From Actinomadura rifamycini DSM 43936 (lineage in GTDB: Bacteria; Actinomycetota; Actinomycetes; Streptosporangiales; Streptosporangiaceae), in contig NZ_AULB01000009.1 in assembly GCF_000425065.1 (NCBI RefSeq), positions 1 through 64,000 of the forward strand: a stretch of 64,000 nucleotides of DNA, in the 5' to 3' direction. The notes beneath the pieces are model-generated. The model saw only the letters and a list, made by a program, of their open reading frames with translations. It made no database searches and was not told where the DNA came from. Positions within the stretch are counted from its first letter, which is position 1. Each line of letters opens with the position of its first letter. Shown here in pieces: positions 8,286-18,103 of the stretch. The translations under genes were made by a program, and so were the position numbers.

Positions 8286-9137
8286 GTGATCGAAGGAGTC
8301 GGGCTCGGCTACGCGTACGGTGCGACGACCGTGGTGCGCGACATCGACGTGCGGGCGGAGTCCGGCCGGGTCCTCGGGCTGCTCGGCCCCAACGGCAGCG
8401 GCAAGACCACGCTGGTGCGGATGCTCACCGGGATCGCGGCCCCGCGCAGCGGCCGGGTGCTGCTCGACGGGCGTCCGCTGGACTCCTTCCCCCACCGGGA
8501 ACTGGCCCGGCAGGTCGCCGTCGTGCTGCAGGAGCCGTCGGGCGACCTGCCGATGACCGTGGCCGACATGGTCATGCTCGGCCGGGTGCCGCACCAGGCG
8601 ATGTTCGCGCGCAACGGCGCGGAGGACCACCGCATCGCGGCGGCCGTCCTGCGCAGGGTCGGCGCGCGGCACCTCGCGGACCGCGTCTTCACCGGGCTGT
8701 CCGGCGGGGAGAAGCAGCGCGTGATGATCGCGCGCGCTCTGGCGCAGCGCCCCACCCACCTGGTGCTCGACGAGCCGACCAACCACCTCGACATCCGCTA
8801 CCAGCACGAGCTGCTCGCCTTGATCCGCGGGCTCGGCGTCACCACGGTCATCGTGCTGCACGACCTCAATCTGGCCGCCCGCTACTGCGACGACGTCCTG
8901 GTGCTCCACGAGGGCGACGTCGTCGCGCACGGGCCGTGCGCCGACGTGCTGACGGCCGAGCTGCTCGAAGGCGTCTACGGCGTCGGGGTCGAGCGCCTCG
9001 AGACGTCCCGCGGCATCCAGTTCCTCTTCCACCCGCTCGACGCCGTGTCCGGACCGGCCGGCGGCCCCGCGTCCGTCCCCGCGTCCGTCCCCGCCTCCGG
9101 CCGGCCTGAACGGCGCGCCGGTCACCGCAAGGAGTGA
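8286..9137 (+). CDS. FecE-type ABC transporter ATP-binding protein
   Basis: A 283-residue ATPase energising the preceding permease. Walker A is GPNGSGKTT, the signature is LSGGEKQRV, Walker B is HLVLDEPTN, and the H-loop follows in VLHDLNLAARY. The GTG start lies 7 bp after the permease stop. The C-terminus carries a 12-nt tandem repeat coding PASVPASVPAS (about 9065-9100), a likely recent slippage expansion outside the fold. Confidence 0.95.
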   Translation: MIEGVGLGYAYGATTVVRDIDVRAESGRVLGLLGPNGSGKTTLVRMLTGIAAPRSGRVLLDGRPLDSFPHRELARQVAVVLQEPSGDLPMTVADMVMLGRVPHQAMFARNGAEDHRIAAAVLRRVGARHLADRVFTGLSGGEKQRVMIARALAQRPTHLVLDEPTNHLDIRYQHELLALIRGLGVTTVIVLHDLNLAARYCDDVLVLHEGDVVAHGPCADVLTAELLEGVYGVGVERLETSRGIQFLFHPLDAVSGPAGGPASVPASVPASGRPERRAGHRKE

Positions 9138-9144
9138 TCCGCCC

Positions 9145-10125
9145 GTGAAGCGACACCTCGCCTGGTCCGCGGCCGTCCTGCTGGCCGCCGTGCTCACCGG
9201 CTGCGGCTCGACCGGCTCCGGGGCGGGCGGCGGCACGGCGGCGGGCTTCCCCCTGACCGTCGAGAACTGCGGGGCGGACGTCCGGGTGCCGGAGCCGCCC
9301 TCCCGCGTCATGATCGTGAACAGTGCTCCGCTGCAGTACCTGTCCACGCTCGGCGTGCTCGACCGGCTGGCCTCGCGGGCCGGGCGGTTCCCGCCGGAGT
9401 ACTACTCCGCAGAGACCCTCGCGGCGGTCGAGAGGGTCCCCTCCCTCACCGACCGCCTCGGCTCCGACGGACACCTGAAGATCTCCACCGAGTCGATCAT
9501 CGCTCAGGAACCCGACCTGGTGCTCGGCCTGCCGGACGGCGTCTCGCGGGAGGCCCTCGCCGCCGTCGGCATCCCCGTGCTCGACGAGCCCAGCTTCTGC
9601 CCGGACGGCATCCGGGATCCCGGCTACGAGACGATCTACGAGCAGATGCGGCTGTACGGCAAGGTCTTCGACCGGCGGGCCGAGGCGGAGCGGGCCGTCG
9701 AGGACCTCCGGCAGCGCGTCCGGGCCGTCCGGACGGAGCCGTCCGGCCGGAAGGGCCGCAAGGCCGCCGTGCTGTGGCCCTACCGGGGCGAAGGGACCGT
9801 CGGGGCCTACGGCGGGCAGAGCATGGCCACGCCGCAGCTCGAGACGCTCGGCGCCCGGAACGTGTTCGCCGACGTCGACAAGCGCGTCTTCGAGGTCTCG
9901 ATGGAGGAGCTGCTGGCGCGCGACCCCGACGTCATCGTCCTGCTGCACACCGACGGGACCGACCGGGAGATCGAGCAGGCCCTGCTCGACATCCCCGGCG
10001 CCCGCGAGCTCCGCGCCGTGCGGAACGACGCGGTCGCGGTGCAGCTGTTCAACTTCACCGAACCGCCCACGCCTCTGGTCCTCGACGGGCTGGAGCGCCT
10101 GGCGGACCACCTTGATGGGAAGTGA
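9145..10125 (+). CDS. periplasmic-binding lipoprotein of a FecBCD-type importer
   Basis: A 326-residue TroA/BtuF-fold binding protein. The signal peptide ends in the lipobox LTGC (Cys near 20), so it is membrane-anchored. Conserved features are the early motif PPSRVMIVNSAPLQYLSTLG, the helix ISTESIIAQEPDLVLG, and a late ARNVFADVDK segment. It starts 7 bp after the ATPase. The opening VENCGADVRVPEPPSRV resembles siderophore binders and also the proteins proposed to carry F420-0 in F420-making actinobacteria; I cannot separate these from sequence alone. Confidence 0.9.
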   Translation: MKRHLAWSAAVLLAAVLTGCGSTGSGAGGGTAAGFPLTVENCGADVRVPEPPSRVMIVNSAPLQYLSTLGVLDRLASRAGRFPPEYYSAETLAAVERVPSLTDRLGSDGHLKISTESIIAQEPDLVLGLPDGVSREALAAVGIPVLDEPSFCPDGIRDPGYETIYEQMRLYGKVFDRRAEAERAVEDLRQRVRAVRTEPSGRKGRKAAVLWPYRGEGTVGAYGGQSMATPQLETLGARNVFADVDKRVFEVSMEELLARDPDVIVLLHTDGTDREIEQALLDIPGARELRAVRNDAVAVQLFNFTEPPTPLVLDGLERLADHLDGK

Positions 10126-10876
10126 CGCCGTGCCGCCGAACTCGCCGATCCAGGACCGGATCACCTGGTACTGGGACCAGCACGCCCCCGCCTACCAGCG
10201 GTTCCAGGAGGAGCGGCTGGCGCACCCCGACTACGGCGCCGCCTGGACCCGGGTCTGGCGGGACGCGCTGCCGGACGACGCCGAGACCGTGCTCGACGCG
10301 GGCACCGGCACCGGGCACGCCGCACTGACCATCGCCGCCCTCGGCCGCCGGGTGACCGGGATCGACATCGCCCCCGCCATGCTCGACCACGCCCGCGGCA
10401 ACGCGCGCCGCCGCGGGCTCGACATCGCCTTCCTCCAGGGCGACGCGGTCAGGCCGGCGGTGCCCGGCGCCCCCTTCGACGCGATCGTCAGCCGCTACCT
10501 CCTGTGGACGCTGCCCGACGTCGACACGGCGCTGCGCAACTGGCGCCGCCTGCTCCGGCCGGGCGGCCGGCTGGCCGTCGTGGACGCCCCCTGGCACGCG
10601 GGCGGAATGCGGCATTCCGACACCGACCCGCGGGCACGGGCCTACGACGAGGAGGCCCGCCGCGCCCTGGTGCTGGCCGAAGCGGAGACGATCACCGCCT
10701 GGCGGGAGCGCATCGTCGCCGCCGGCTTCGCGGACGTCGAGGTCGCTCCGCTGACCGAGCTCTACGAGCTCGACGGCGTCCACGGCGTCGCGGCGGACCA
10801 CCGCCGCACCCTGCAGCACCTGATCACCGCGCGAAACCCGGAGGCGGACCCGGACCCCGCGCGAGGCCCGCGATGA
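10115..10876 (+). CDS. class I SAM-dependent methyltransferase
   Basis: About 253 residues. The Rossmann methyltransferase core includes motif I VLDAGTGTGHAAL (about 52-64), the acidic end of strand 2 in TGIDIAPAML, QGDAVRP, and the post-motif LRPGGRLAVVDAP. The N-terminal WYWDQHAPAYQRF is typical of the UbiE/Methyltransf_11 group. It overlaps the binding-protein gene by 11 bases (ATG 10115); GTG 10130, preceded by GGGAAG, is an alternative start. The overlap implies co-translation with the importer, so its substrate may be the imported chelate or cofactor. Confidence 0.85.
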   Translation: MGSDAVPPNSPIQDRITWYWDQHAPAYQRFQEERLAHPDYGAAWTRVWRDALPDDAETVLDAGTGTGHAALTIAALGRRVTGIDIAPAMLDHARGNARRRGLDIAFLQGDAVRPAVPGAPFDAIVSRYLLWTLPDVDTALRNWRRLLRPGGRLAVVDAPWHAGGMRHSDTDPRARAYDEEARRALVLAEAETITAWRERIVAAGFADVEVAPLTELYELDGVHGVAADHRRTLQHLITARNPEADPDPARGPR

Positions 10877-10896
10877 CGGAGCGGCCCCGGCGATCC

Positions 10897-10915
10897 CGAA
10901 CCCGGCCCGGGTTCG
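10897..10915. terminator. 19-bp palindrome between convergent genes
   Basis: CGAACCCGG and its exact inverse flank a single central base. It lies between the methyltransferase stop (10876) and the acyl-CoA synthetase stop (10934), which suits a bidirectional terminator; no T tract is present. Confidence 0.55.
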
Positions 10916-10933
10916 ACGCGACGCCCTCGGTCC

Positions 10934-12499
10934 TCATCGCGGCCCGCCGTAGACCTCCCGGAGGACGCGTTTGAGGATCTTGCCGCCGGTGTTCCGCGGC
11001 AGCGCGTCCACGGCGCGCCACACCTTCGGCGCCTTGTAGGGGGCCAGGACGGCGCGGACGGCCGCCTCCAGGGCGGCGAAGTCGAGGTCGCGGCCGGGAC
11101 GCGGGACGACGAACGCGCCGGGGACCTCGCCCCACTTCTCGTCGGGCAGCCCGACGACCGCGGCTTCGGCGACGCCGTCGCAGCCGGCGAGGACGTTCTC
11201 GATCTCGCGCGGGTAGATGTTCGACCCCCCGGAGACGATCACGTCCTTGGTGCGGTCGACGATGGCGATGAAGCCCTCGTCGTCGCGGACCGCGACGTCG
11301 CCGGAGGTGAGGAAGCCGTCCGGCCGGACCGCCTCGGCGGTCGCCCCGGGATCGTCCAGGTAGCCGAGCATGGTGAACGGCGAACGGCTGAACAGCTCGC
11401 CCGGCTCGCCGGGCCCGGCCTCCCGCCCGTCGGGCGCGAGCAGCGCCACCTCCGTCATCCACCAGGGGTGCCCGACCGTCCCGGCCTTGCGGAGCGCGTC
11501 CGGGGGGCGCAGGTTCGTGACGATGCCCGCCTCCGTGGACCCGTACAGTTCGTGCACGCCGACGCCGGGGAAGGCGTCGATGACCCACTCCTTCAGCGGC
11601 ACCGGCAGCGCCGCGGCGTCGAAGTACATCGTCTCCAGGCTCGACAGGTCGTGCCTGCGCGGTGCCTGCTCCATGACCCGCCGCAGCGCGTGCGCGTGCG
11701 TCGGCACCAGGAAGACCGTCTGGAGCCGGTCGCGCTCGATCATGCGGAGGAGCTCCTCGGGGTCCCAGCGGCGCATCATGGACGTGGTGCCGCCGAGGAA
11801 CGGGCCCGCGTAGGCGAAGCAGAACCCGGCGCCGTGCGCCATCGGCGCGACCGCGGCGGTGCGCCTGCCGGGCCCGAGGCCGTAGTCGACGGCGCAGCCG
11901 AACATGGTGAGCACCCGCGAGCGGTGGGTCAGCAGCGCGCCCTTCGGCCGTCCGGTCGTCCCGGAGGTGTACTGGACGCAGAACGGGTCGGTCTCGCCGA
12001 CGTCGGCGCGCGGGTCGGCCGCCCGCGACGCCGCGAGGGCCCGCTCGTAGGGGCGCCCCCAGGATCCCGCGCCGAGCCGGAGGACGAGCGGCAGGTCCTC
12101 GGCCGCGTCGGGGACGTCCGCCTCGAACGCGGCGTCGGCGACCAGCCCGGACGCCCCCGACCGGTCGATCAGCGCGGCGTGCTCGGCGGCGGTGCCGCGC
12201 GGGTCGAGCGGCACCAGCACGGCGCCCGCCTTCGCGGCGCCCGCCGCGATCTCCACGTACTCGAGCCGGTTCCCCAGCAGCACCGCGACCCGGCCGCCCG
12301 CCCCCGACCCGGCGTCGGCCAGCAGCGCCGCGACGCGGTCGCTGCGGTCGCCGAGTTCGGCGAAGGTCATCCGGCGGTCGCCGTCGACGAGCGCCGTGGC
12401 CGCCGGGGTGCTGCGCGCGAACTCCCGGATGCCGCCGGCGAGGTTCAGCTGCGCCCCGGCGGTGCGCGCCCGCCCCCTGGAGGTGCTCGGCTGTGTCAT
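10934..12499 (-). CDS. AMP-binding acyl-CoA synthetase/ligase
   Basis: A 521-residue ANL-superfamily enzyme that adenylates a carboxylic acid and loads it on CoA. Visible motifs: the P-loop YTSGTTGRPKG (about 172-182), the aromatic/Gly motif ELYGSTEAG, the SGDVAVRDDEGF hinge with IVDRTKDVIVSGGSNIYPREIE, and the C-terminal catalytic Lys in NTGGKILKR. Length and order are normal. It is a single gene flanked by a terminator palindrome and a divergent kinase. The acyl substrate cannot be read from the sequence. Confidence 0.92.
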   Translation of the reverse strand: MTQPSTSRGRARTAGAQLNLAGGIREFARSTPAATALVDGDRRMTFAELGDRSDRVAALLADAGSGAGGRVAVLLGNRLEYVEIAAGAAKAGAVLVPLDPRGTAAEHAALIDRSGASGLVADAAFEADVPDAAEDLPLVLRLGAGSWGRPYERALAASRAADPRADVGETDPFCVQYTSGTTGRPKGALLTHRSRVLTMFGCAVDYGLGPGRRTAAVAPMAHGAGFCFAYAGPFLGGTTSMMRRWDPEELLRMIERDRLQTVFLVPTHAHALRRVMEQAPRRHDLSSLETMYFDAAALPVPLKEWVIDAFPGVGVHELYGSTEAGIVTNLRPPDALRKAGTVGHPWWMTEVALLAPDGREAGPGEPGELFSRSPFTMLGYLDDPGATAEAVRPDGFLTSGDVAVRDDEGFIAIVDRTKDVIVSGGSNIYPREIENVLAGCDGVAEAAVVGLPDEKWGEVPGAFVVPRPGRDLDFAALEAAVRAVLAPYKAPKVWRAVDALPRNTGGKILKRVLREVYGGPR

Positions 12500-12743
12500 G
12501 GCCGCCTGGTTCCTCTCCTCGGCTGGTCCGCCCGTCCGGCGGTGCCCGTTCCCGCCGCCTCGAACCGCGCCCGCCCGGCGAACCCCTGGCGGCGGAGCGG
12601 TACGTCGCCCTCCGGGCGGGGCAGGTCCCGCGCCCGTTCCGGGGACCCGGGATCGCCGCCGGTGCGGCGCGCGGCGGAGGCTTTGCGGGGGGCCTACCCG
12701 CCGGGACGGCGGCGTTGACCGTGCGTGGAGTAGAAATCACCGG

Positions 12744-13982
12744 GTGAGCGAGGTGAACTTCTCCGAAGTGTTCGAGGCGCTGCCCGTCGCGTGCGCGGTG
12801 CTGTCGACGGACCTGGTGTTCGTCGCGGCCAACCACGCCTACCAGGAGCTGGTGGGCCAGTCGCGCGACCGGCTGATCGGACGGGAGATGTTCGACGTGT
12901 TCTCCGGCGGGCCGTCGGGAGGCCCCCGGGAACTGCGGGCCTCGCTGCAGCGGGTCGTCAGCGAGGGGGAGACCGATGTGCTGGCGCTGCAGCGGTACGA
13001 CCTGGAGGAAGCCGACCGGCCCGGGGTGTTCCGGGAGAGGTACTGGACCGCGGTCAACTCGCCGGTGAAGGACCGGGACGGCCGCGTCGTCCTGGTTCTG
13101 AACCGGGTGTCGGAGGTGACCGAGTTCGTCCAGCGGATCCGGGAGGCCGACGCCCGGAGCCGGAGCGGCGGCCCGGCTCCGGCGCAGGCCGCCACGGTCG
13201 CCGACGGCGTGGAGGCGGCGGAGGCCGAGCTCTTCGTGCGCGGGCAGGAGCTGCAGCAGGTCAACCGGCGGCTGCAGGACGCCCGGGCGCGCGAGCGCCG
13301 GGCCGCCGACGCGGCGCGGCAGGCGCTGCGCCGCCAGCAGCAGGTGGTCGCCGACACCTCCCACGACCTGCGGGGCCCGCTGGCGGGCCTGCAGACCCGC
13401 CTGGAACTCGCCCTCTCCGACCCGGACGCCGACTCCCGGGAGGTGCTGCACGCCGCCCTGCACGATGCCGAACGGCTCGGTGACATCGTCGCCGACCTGC
13501 TGGAGCTGGCCCGTCTGGAGGCGGGCAGCCCGATGCCCACCCAGGCGGTCGACCTCGGCGGCCTCGTCCGGGACGAGCTCGCGGCCCGTTCGCCCGCCGT
13601 GGAGGAGACCGGCGACCTGGCGCCGGGCGTCATGGTGGAGGGATCGGTCCGCCGGTTGCGGCGGCTGCTGAACAACCTGCTGTCCAACGCCGAGCGGCAC
13701 GCCCGCGCCCGCGTCGGCGTTTCGGTGGCGAGCACCGGCGACCAGGCGGTCCTGGAGATCGCCGACGATGGCCCCGGCATCCCCGCCACCGAACGCGAGG
13801 CCGTCTTCGACCGCTTCTACCGGCGGCCCGACGCCCGCCGCAGCGACCCCGAGGGCACCGGCCTCGGGCTGTCGATCGCCCGGCAGATCGCCCACGCCCA
13901 TCACGGCACCCTGGACATCGCCGATCAAGCAGAGGGGACCCGCATGGTCCTGCGTCTGCCGTTGCGCCCGCCATCGGAATGA
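12744..13982 (+). CDS. orphan soluble PAS-domain sensor histidine kinase
   Basis: About 412 residues, no membrane segment. An N-terminal PAS domain (about 5-130: FEALPVACAVLSTDLVFVAANHAYQELVG) leads to a coiled coil rich in Arg/Ala/Glu (150-200), then HisKA (VADTSHDLRGPLAGL) and HATPase with the N-box NLLSNAERHA, G1 DDGPGIP, F-box FDRFYRRPD and G2 GTGLGLSIA. All catalytic boxes are present. Start GTG 12744 is set by the beginning of the PAS homology; the longer frame would run through the divergent promoter. No response regulator is adjacent. Confidence 0.88.
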   Translation: MSEVNFSEVFEALPVACAVLSTDLVFVAANHAYQELVGQSRDRLIGREMFDVFSGGPSGGPRELRASLQRVVSEGETDVLALQRYDLEEADRPGVFRERYWTAVNSPVKDRDGRVVLVLNRVSEVTEFVQRIREADARSRSGGPAPAQAATVADGVEAAEAELFVRGQELQQVNRRLQDARARERRAADAARQALRRQQQVVADTSHDLRGPLAGLQTRLELALSDPDADSREVLHAALHDAERLGDIVADLLELARLEAGSPMPTQAVDLGGLVRDELAARSPAVEETGDLAPGVMVEGSVRRLRRLLNNLLSNAERHARARVGVSVASTGDQAVLEIADDGPGIPATEREAVFDRFYRRPDARRSDPEGTGLGLSIARQIAHAHHGTLDIADQAEGTRMVLRLPLRPPSE

Positions 13983-14011
13983 GCGGCACCCGCCCCGCCG
14001 GACGGCCGGAC

Positions 14012-14028
14012 GCGGAAGGGCGTTCCGC
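14012..14028. terminator. hairpin between convergent genes
   Basis: GCGGAA, a five-base loop, then TTCCGC, in the 49-bp gap between the histidine kinase stop and the stop of the uronate oxidoreductase. A six-bp stem without a T tract, so a modest candidate. Confidence 0.4.
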
Positions 14029-14031
14029 TCG

Positions 14032-15366
14032 TCACCTCCGGGCCAGCTCGTGGGCTTGCAGGGCGACCGCGTCCACCAGACCGGGGTCGAGGGCCAGCGC
14101 CGGGTCGAGCCGGTGCAGGATGCCGCATGCCGCGTCCCGCGGCGGGCCGGACACGGATCGGGCGGTGCCGCCGCGCTCGTACAGCAGGTACGCCGCGATG
14201 ATCCGGACCGCGGCGGCGGGGATCCTCCCGCTCCCGCGCGCAGCGCGGACGGCGGGGACGACGCGGTCGAGGAGCTTGTCGGCGCCGTTCTCCGCGATCT
14301 TGGCGAGGGCGTGGGCGATCCGCGGGTTGGCGAAGCGTTCGACGAGCGCGGCGCGGTAGGCGGCCGGGCCGGGGCCGGCGCCGAGCCCGGCGGACGCCTC
14401 GTCCCACCACTCGGTGAGCCACGTCCGGCAGAGCGGGTCGGTCATGGCCTCGGCGACGGTGGTGTGGCCGCGCAGGGAGCCGGCGTAGGCGAGGAGCGAG
14501 TGGCCGCCGTTGAGGAGCCGGAGCTTGCGGCGCTCGTAGGGGGCGATGTCGGGGACGAAACGGGCGCCCGCGGCTTCCCAGCGCGGACGTCCCGCGGGGA
14601 ACTCCCCGCACAGCGCCCATTCGGCGAACGGTTCGGCCACGACGGGCGCGGCGTCGGTCCTGCCGGTGGCGGCGGCCACCGCGGCCGCGGTCTCGCCCGT
14701 CGGCCAGGGGGTGATGCGGTCCGCGACCGTGTCCACGTAGGAGGCGTGCGCCGCCGCGCGCGCCCAGGCCGGGCCGACCGCCTCGGCGAGCTCGCGGACG
14801 ATCCGGGCGGCCGTCCGGCCGTTGCCGGGGAGGTTGTCGCACGGCACGACCGCGACCGGTCCGCCGCCGGCCCGCCGCCGTGCGGCCAGTCCGGCCAGCA
14901 GCCGGGCCGCCACCGTGCCGACGGGGGCGTGCGGGGCGGCGCGGAGCGCCGCGATGTCGGCGCGGACGTCCGGGAGGGCGGTGTCCAGGGCGCCGCCGGG
15001 CGTCCGGGTGTACCCGGCTTCGGTCACCGTCAGCGTGACGACCGCGAGGCGGGGTTCGCGCCAGTACCTCAGCCAGGCCGCGTGGTCGCCGCCGGGGTGC
15101 GCCGCCGAGACGGCGCCGACCCGCTCGAAGCGGTCGCCGTCGGGGCCGCGCGCGACCAGCGTGTACATCCCGTCCTGGGCGTTCAGGCGGTCCGCGGTCC
15201 GCGTGCTGCGGCCGGTGAACGCGGCGATGCCCCACTCCGGGGCGTCCGGCGCGTTCTCGGTGTACCACGCCTGGTGGGCGCGGAAGAAACCGCCGAGGCC
15301 GAGGTGGAGGATCCGCACCGGGGCGGACGGACGGCCGTCGCGGGCACGGGTCAGCGGCGGGATCAC
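14032..15366 (-). CDS. uxuB: mannitol dehydrogenase-family fructuronate/mannonate oxidoreductase
   Basis: About 444 residues of the polyol-specific long-chain dehydrogenase family. Motifs: Rossmann start ILHLGLGGFFRAHQAWY, the mid-chain VVPCDNLPGNG, and the catalytic region ERRKLRLLNGGHSLLAYAG with the family Lys, Asn and His. The expected reaction is D-fructuronate plus NADH to D-mannonate. GTG 15366 overlaps the stop of the glucuronate isomerase by four bases (GTGA). The open frame continues far upstream as an artefact of G+C-rich antisense, so this start is chosen by coupling and homology. It is shorter than E. coli UxuB (about 486), and a tagaturonate reductase role is possible, though the beta-glucuronidase context favours fructuronate. 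Confidence 0.85.
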   Translation of the reverse strand: MIPPLTRARDGRPSAPVRILHLGLGGFFRAHQAWYTENAPDAPEWGIAAFTGRSTRTADRLNAQDGMYTLVARGPDGDRFERVGAVSAAHPGGDHAAWLRYWREPRLAVVTLTVTEAGYTRTPGGALDTALPDVRADIAALRAAPHAPVGTVAARLLAGLAARRRAGGGPVAVVPCDNLPGNGRTAARIVRELAEAVGPAWARAAAHASYVDTVADRITPWPTGETAAAVAAATGRTDAAPVVAEPFAEWALCGEFPAGRPRWEAAGARFVPDIAPYERRKLRLLNGGHSLLAYAGSLRGHTTVAEAMTDPLCRTWLTEWWDEASAGLGAGPGPAAYRAALVERFANPRIAHALAKIAENGADKLLDRVVPAVRAARGSGRIPAAAVRIIAAYLLYERGGTARSVSGPPRDAACGILHRLDPALALDPGLVDAVALQAHELARR

Positions 15367-16769
15367 AGCTTGAACGCCCGGCGCGGGTTGACGGCCACCA
15401 GTTCCGCGGCCGCCTCGAAAGCCTCGTCCTCGGTCAGCCGGTGCTCGGCCACCAGCTCGGCGAGGAACCCGCTGTCCAGGCGGCGGGACATGTCGTGCCG
15501 GGCCGGGATCGAGCAGAAGGCGCGGGTGTCGTCCACGAATCCGGTGGTACGGGAGAGCCCCGCCGTCTCGGTGACGGACCGCTGGTACCGGCGGATCGCT
15601 TCGGGCGCGTCGAGGAACCACCAGGGCGCCCCCGCGTACACCGACGGGTAGAAACCGGCGAGCGGGGCGATCTCCCGGGAGAACGCCGTCTCGTCGATGG
15701 TGAACAGGACGAGCTGGAAGCCGTCCGCGGTCCCGTACCGCTCCAGCAGCGGGCGGAGCGCGTCGGTGAACTCGGCGCGCAGGGGGATGTCGTGGCCGGT
15801 GTCGGGGCCGTGGCGGTGCAGGGTCGGCGGGTGGTGGTTGCGGCGCACCGCCGGGTGCAGCGTCATGACGAGGCCGTCCTCGCACGACATGCGGGCCATC
15901 TCCAGCAGCATGTGCCGCCGGAACGCGAGCGCCTCCGCCTCCGTCGCGTCGCCGGCGAGGGCGGCGCGGTAGATGCGGCCGGCGTCGCGGGCCGGCAGCG
16001 GGTCCGTGCGGGCGTCCGCGTGGCTGTGGTCGGCGGACGTCGCGCCGTGCTTGACGAAGTGGCGGCGCCGCGCTTCCAGCGCGCGGACGTACCCCTCGTA
16101 GCCGGACGTGTCGGTGTCGGCGGCCTCGCCCAGCCGCGCGACCGCGTCGGCCCAGCCGTCCCGGCCCGGCTCCAGGTAGCGGTCGGGGCGGAACGTCGGG
16201 ACGACCCGCGCCCGCCAGGCGGCGTCCTCGGCGAGGGCGCGGTGCGCGGCGAGATCGTCGCAGGGGTCGTCGGTCGTGGCGAGGACGTCGATGCCGAAGC
16301 GCTCGAACAGCGCGCGCGGCCGGAAGGACGGTTCCGCGAGCCGCTCGGCGATCCGGTCGTAGATCCGGTCGGCGGTGCCGGGGGCGGGACGGTCCTCGAC
16401 GCCGAAGACCTCGCCGAGCTCGGCCTCCAGCCAGTACCGGACGGGTGTGCCGCGGAAGACCGGCCAGTGCTCGCACAGCCGCCGCCACGCCGTCCGGGCC
16501 GCGGCCTCGGAGAGCGGGCCGCGTCCCACGCCGAGGTCGTGCAGCGGGACGCCGTCGGCGTGCAGCAGCCGGGTGACGTAGTGGTCCGGCGCGATCAGCA
16601 GGCTCGCCGGGTCGGCGAACGGTTCGTCCTCGACCAGCAGCCGCGCGTCGACGTGGCCGTGCGGCGACAGGATCGGCAGTCCCCGCACGGAGTCGTGGAG
16701 CCGCCGCGCCAGGGCGCGCACGCCGGGGTCGGCGGGCAGCAGCCGGTCGGGATGCAGGTGGAGCGGCAT
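15363..16769 (-). CDS. uxaC: glucuronate/uronate isomerase
   Basis: A 468-residue UxaC (usual length about 470). It isomerises D-glucuronate to D-fructuronate in the cytoplasm. The amidohydrolase-like metal site is visible as LPILSPHGHVDARLL near the N-terminus, with DVLATTDDPCDDL, the MTLHPAVRRNHHP stretch and DTRAFCSIPARHDMSRR near the C-terminus. ATG 16769 opens directly at the conserved MPLHLHPDRLLP. A LacI-type operator lies 33-56 bp upstream, shared with divergent larA. Confidence 0.93.
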   Translation of the reverse strand: MPLHLHPDRLLPADPGVRALARRLHDSVRGLPILSPHGHVDARLLVEDEPFADPASLLIAPDHYVTRLLHADGVPLHDLGVGRGPLSEAAARTAWRRLCEHWPVFRGTPVRYWLEAELGEVFGVEDRPAPGTADRIYDRIAERLAEPSFRPRALFERFGIDVLATTDDPCDDLAAHRALAEDAAWRARVVPTFRPDRYLEPGRDGWADAVARLGEAADTDTSGYEGYVRALEARRRHFVKHGATSADHSHADARTDPLPARDAGRIYRAALAGDATEAEALAFRRHMLLEMARMSCEDGLVMTLHPAVRRNHHPPTLHRHGPDTGHDIPLRAEFTDALRPLLERYGTADGFQLVLFTIDETAFSREIAPLAGFYPSVYAGAPWWFLDAPEAIRRYQRSVTETAGLSRTTGFVDDTRAFCSIPARHDMSRRLDSGFLAELVAEHRLTEDEAFEAAAELVAVNPRRAFKL

Positions 16770-16801
16770 GTGCCGAATGGTCCTCGGCGTCCGACGCGCC
16801 G

Positions 16802-16825
16802 GGCAACCGGTTGCCATGTGTTGCC
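16802..16825 (+). promoter_or_regulatory. tripartite LacI-type operator 1 (uxaC / larA)
   Basis: Layout is GGCAA-CCGG-TTGCC (16802-16815, a perfect 14-bp palindrome) then ATGTG and a third half-site TTGCC (16821-16825). The third half-site is a direct repeat of the second, shifted by 10 bp, one helical turn. A fourth TTGCC lies at 16834-16838. It sits between the divergent starts of uxaC (16769) and larA (16870). The regulator is inferred to be the LacI protein encoded at 33212. Confidence 0.8.
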
Positions 16826-16869
16826 GCGCGCGGTTGCCCGCGCGGCGGCGGGCGTGGTCCGCTGGCGCC

Positions 16870-18099
<1,230 letters not shown>

Positions 18100-18103
18100 G
18101 CGG

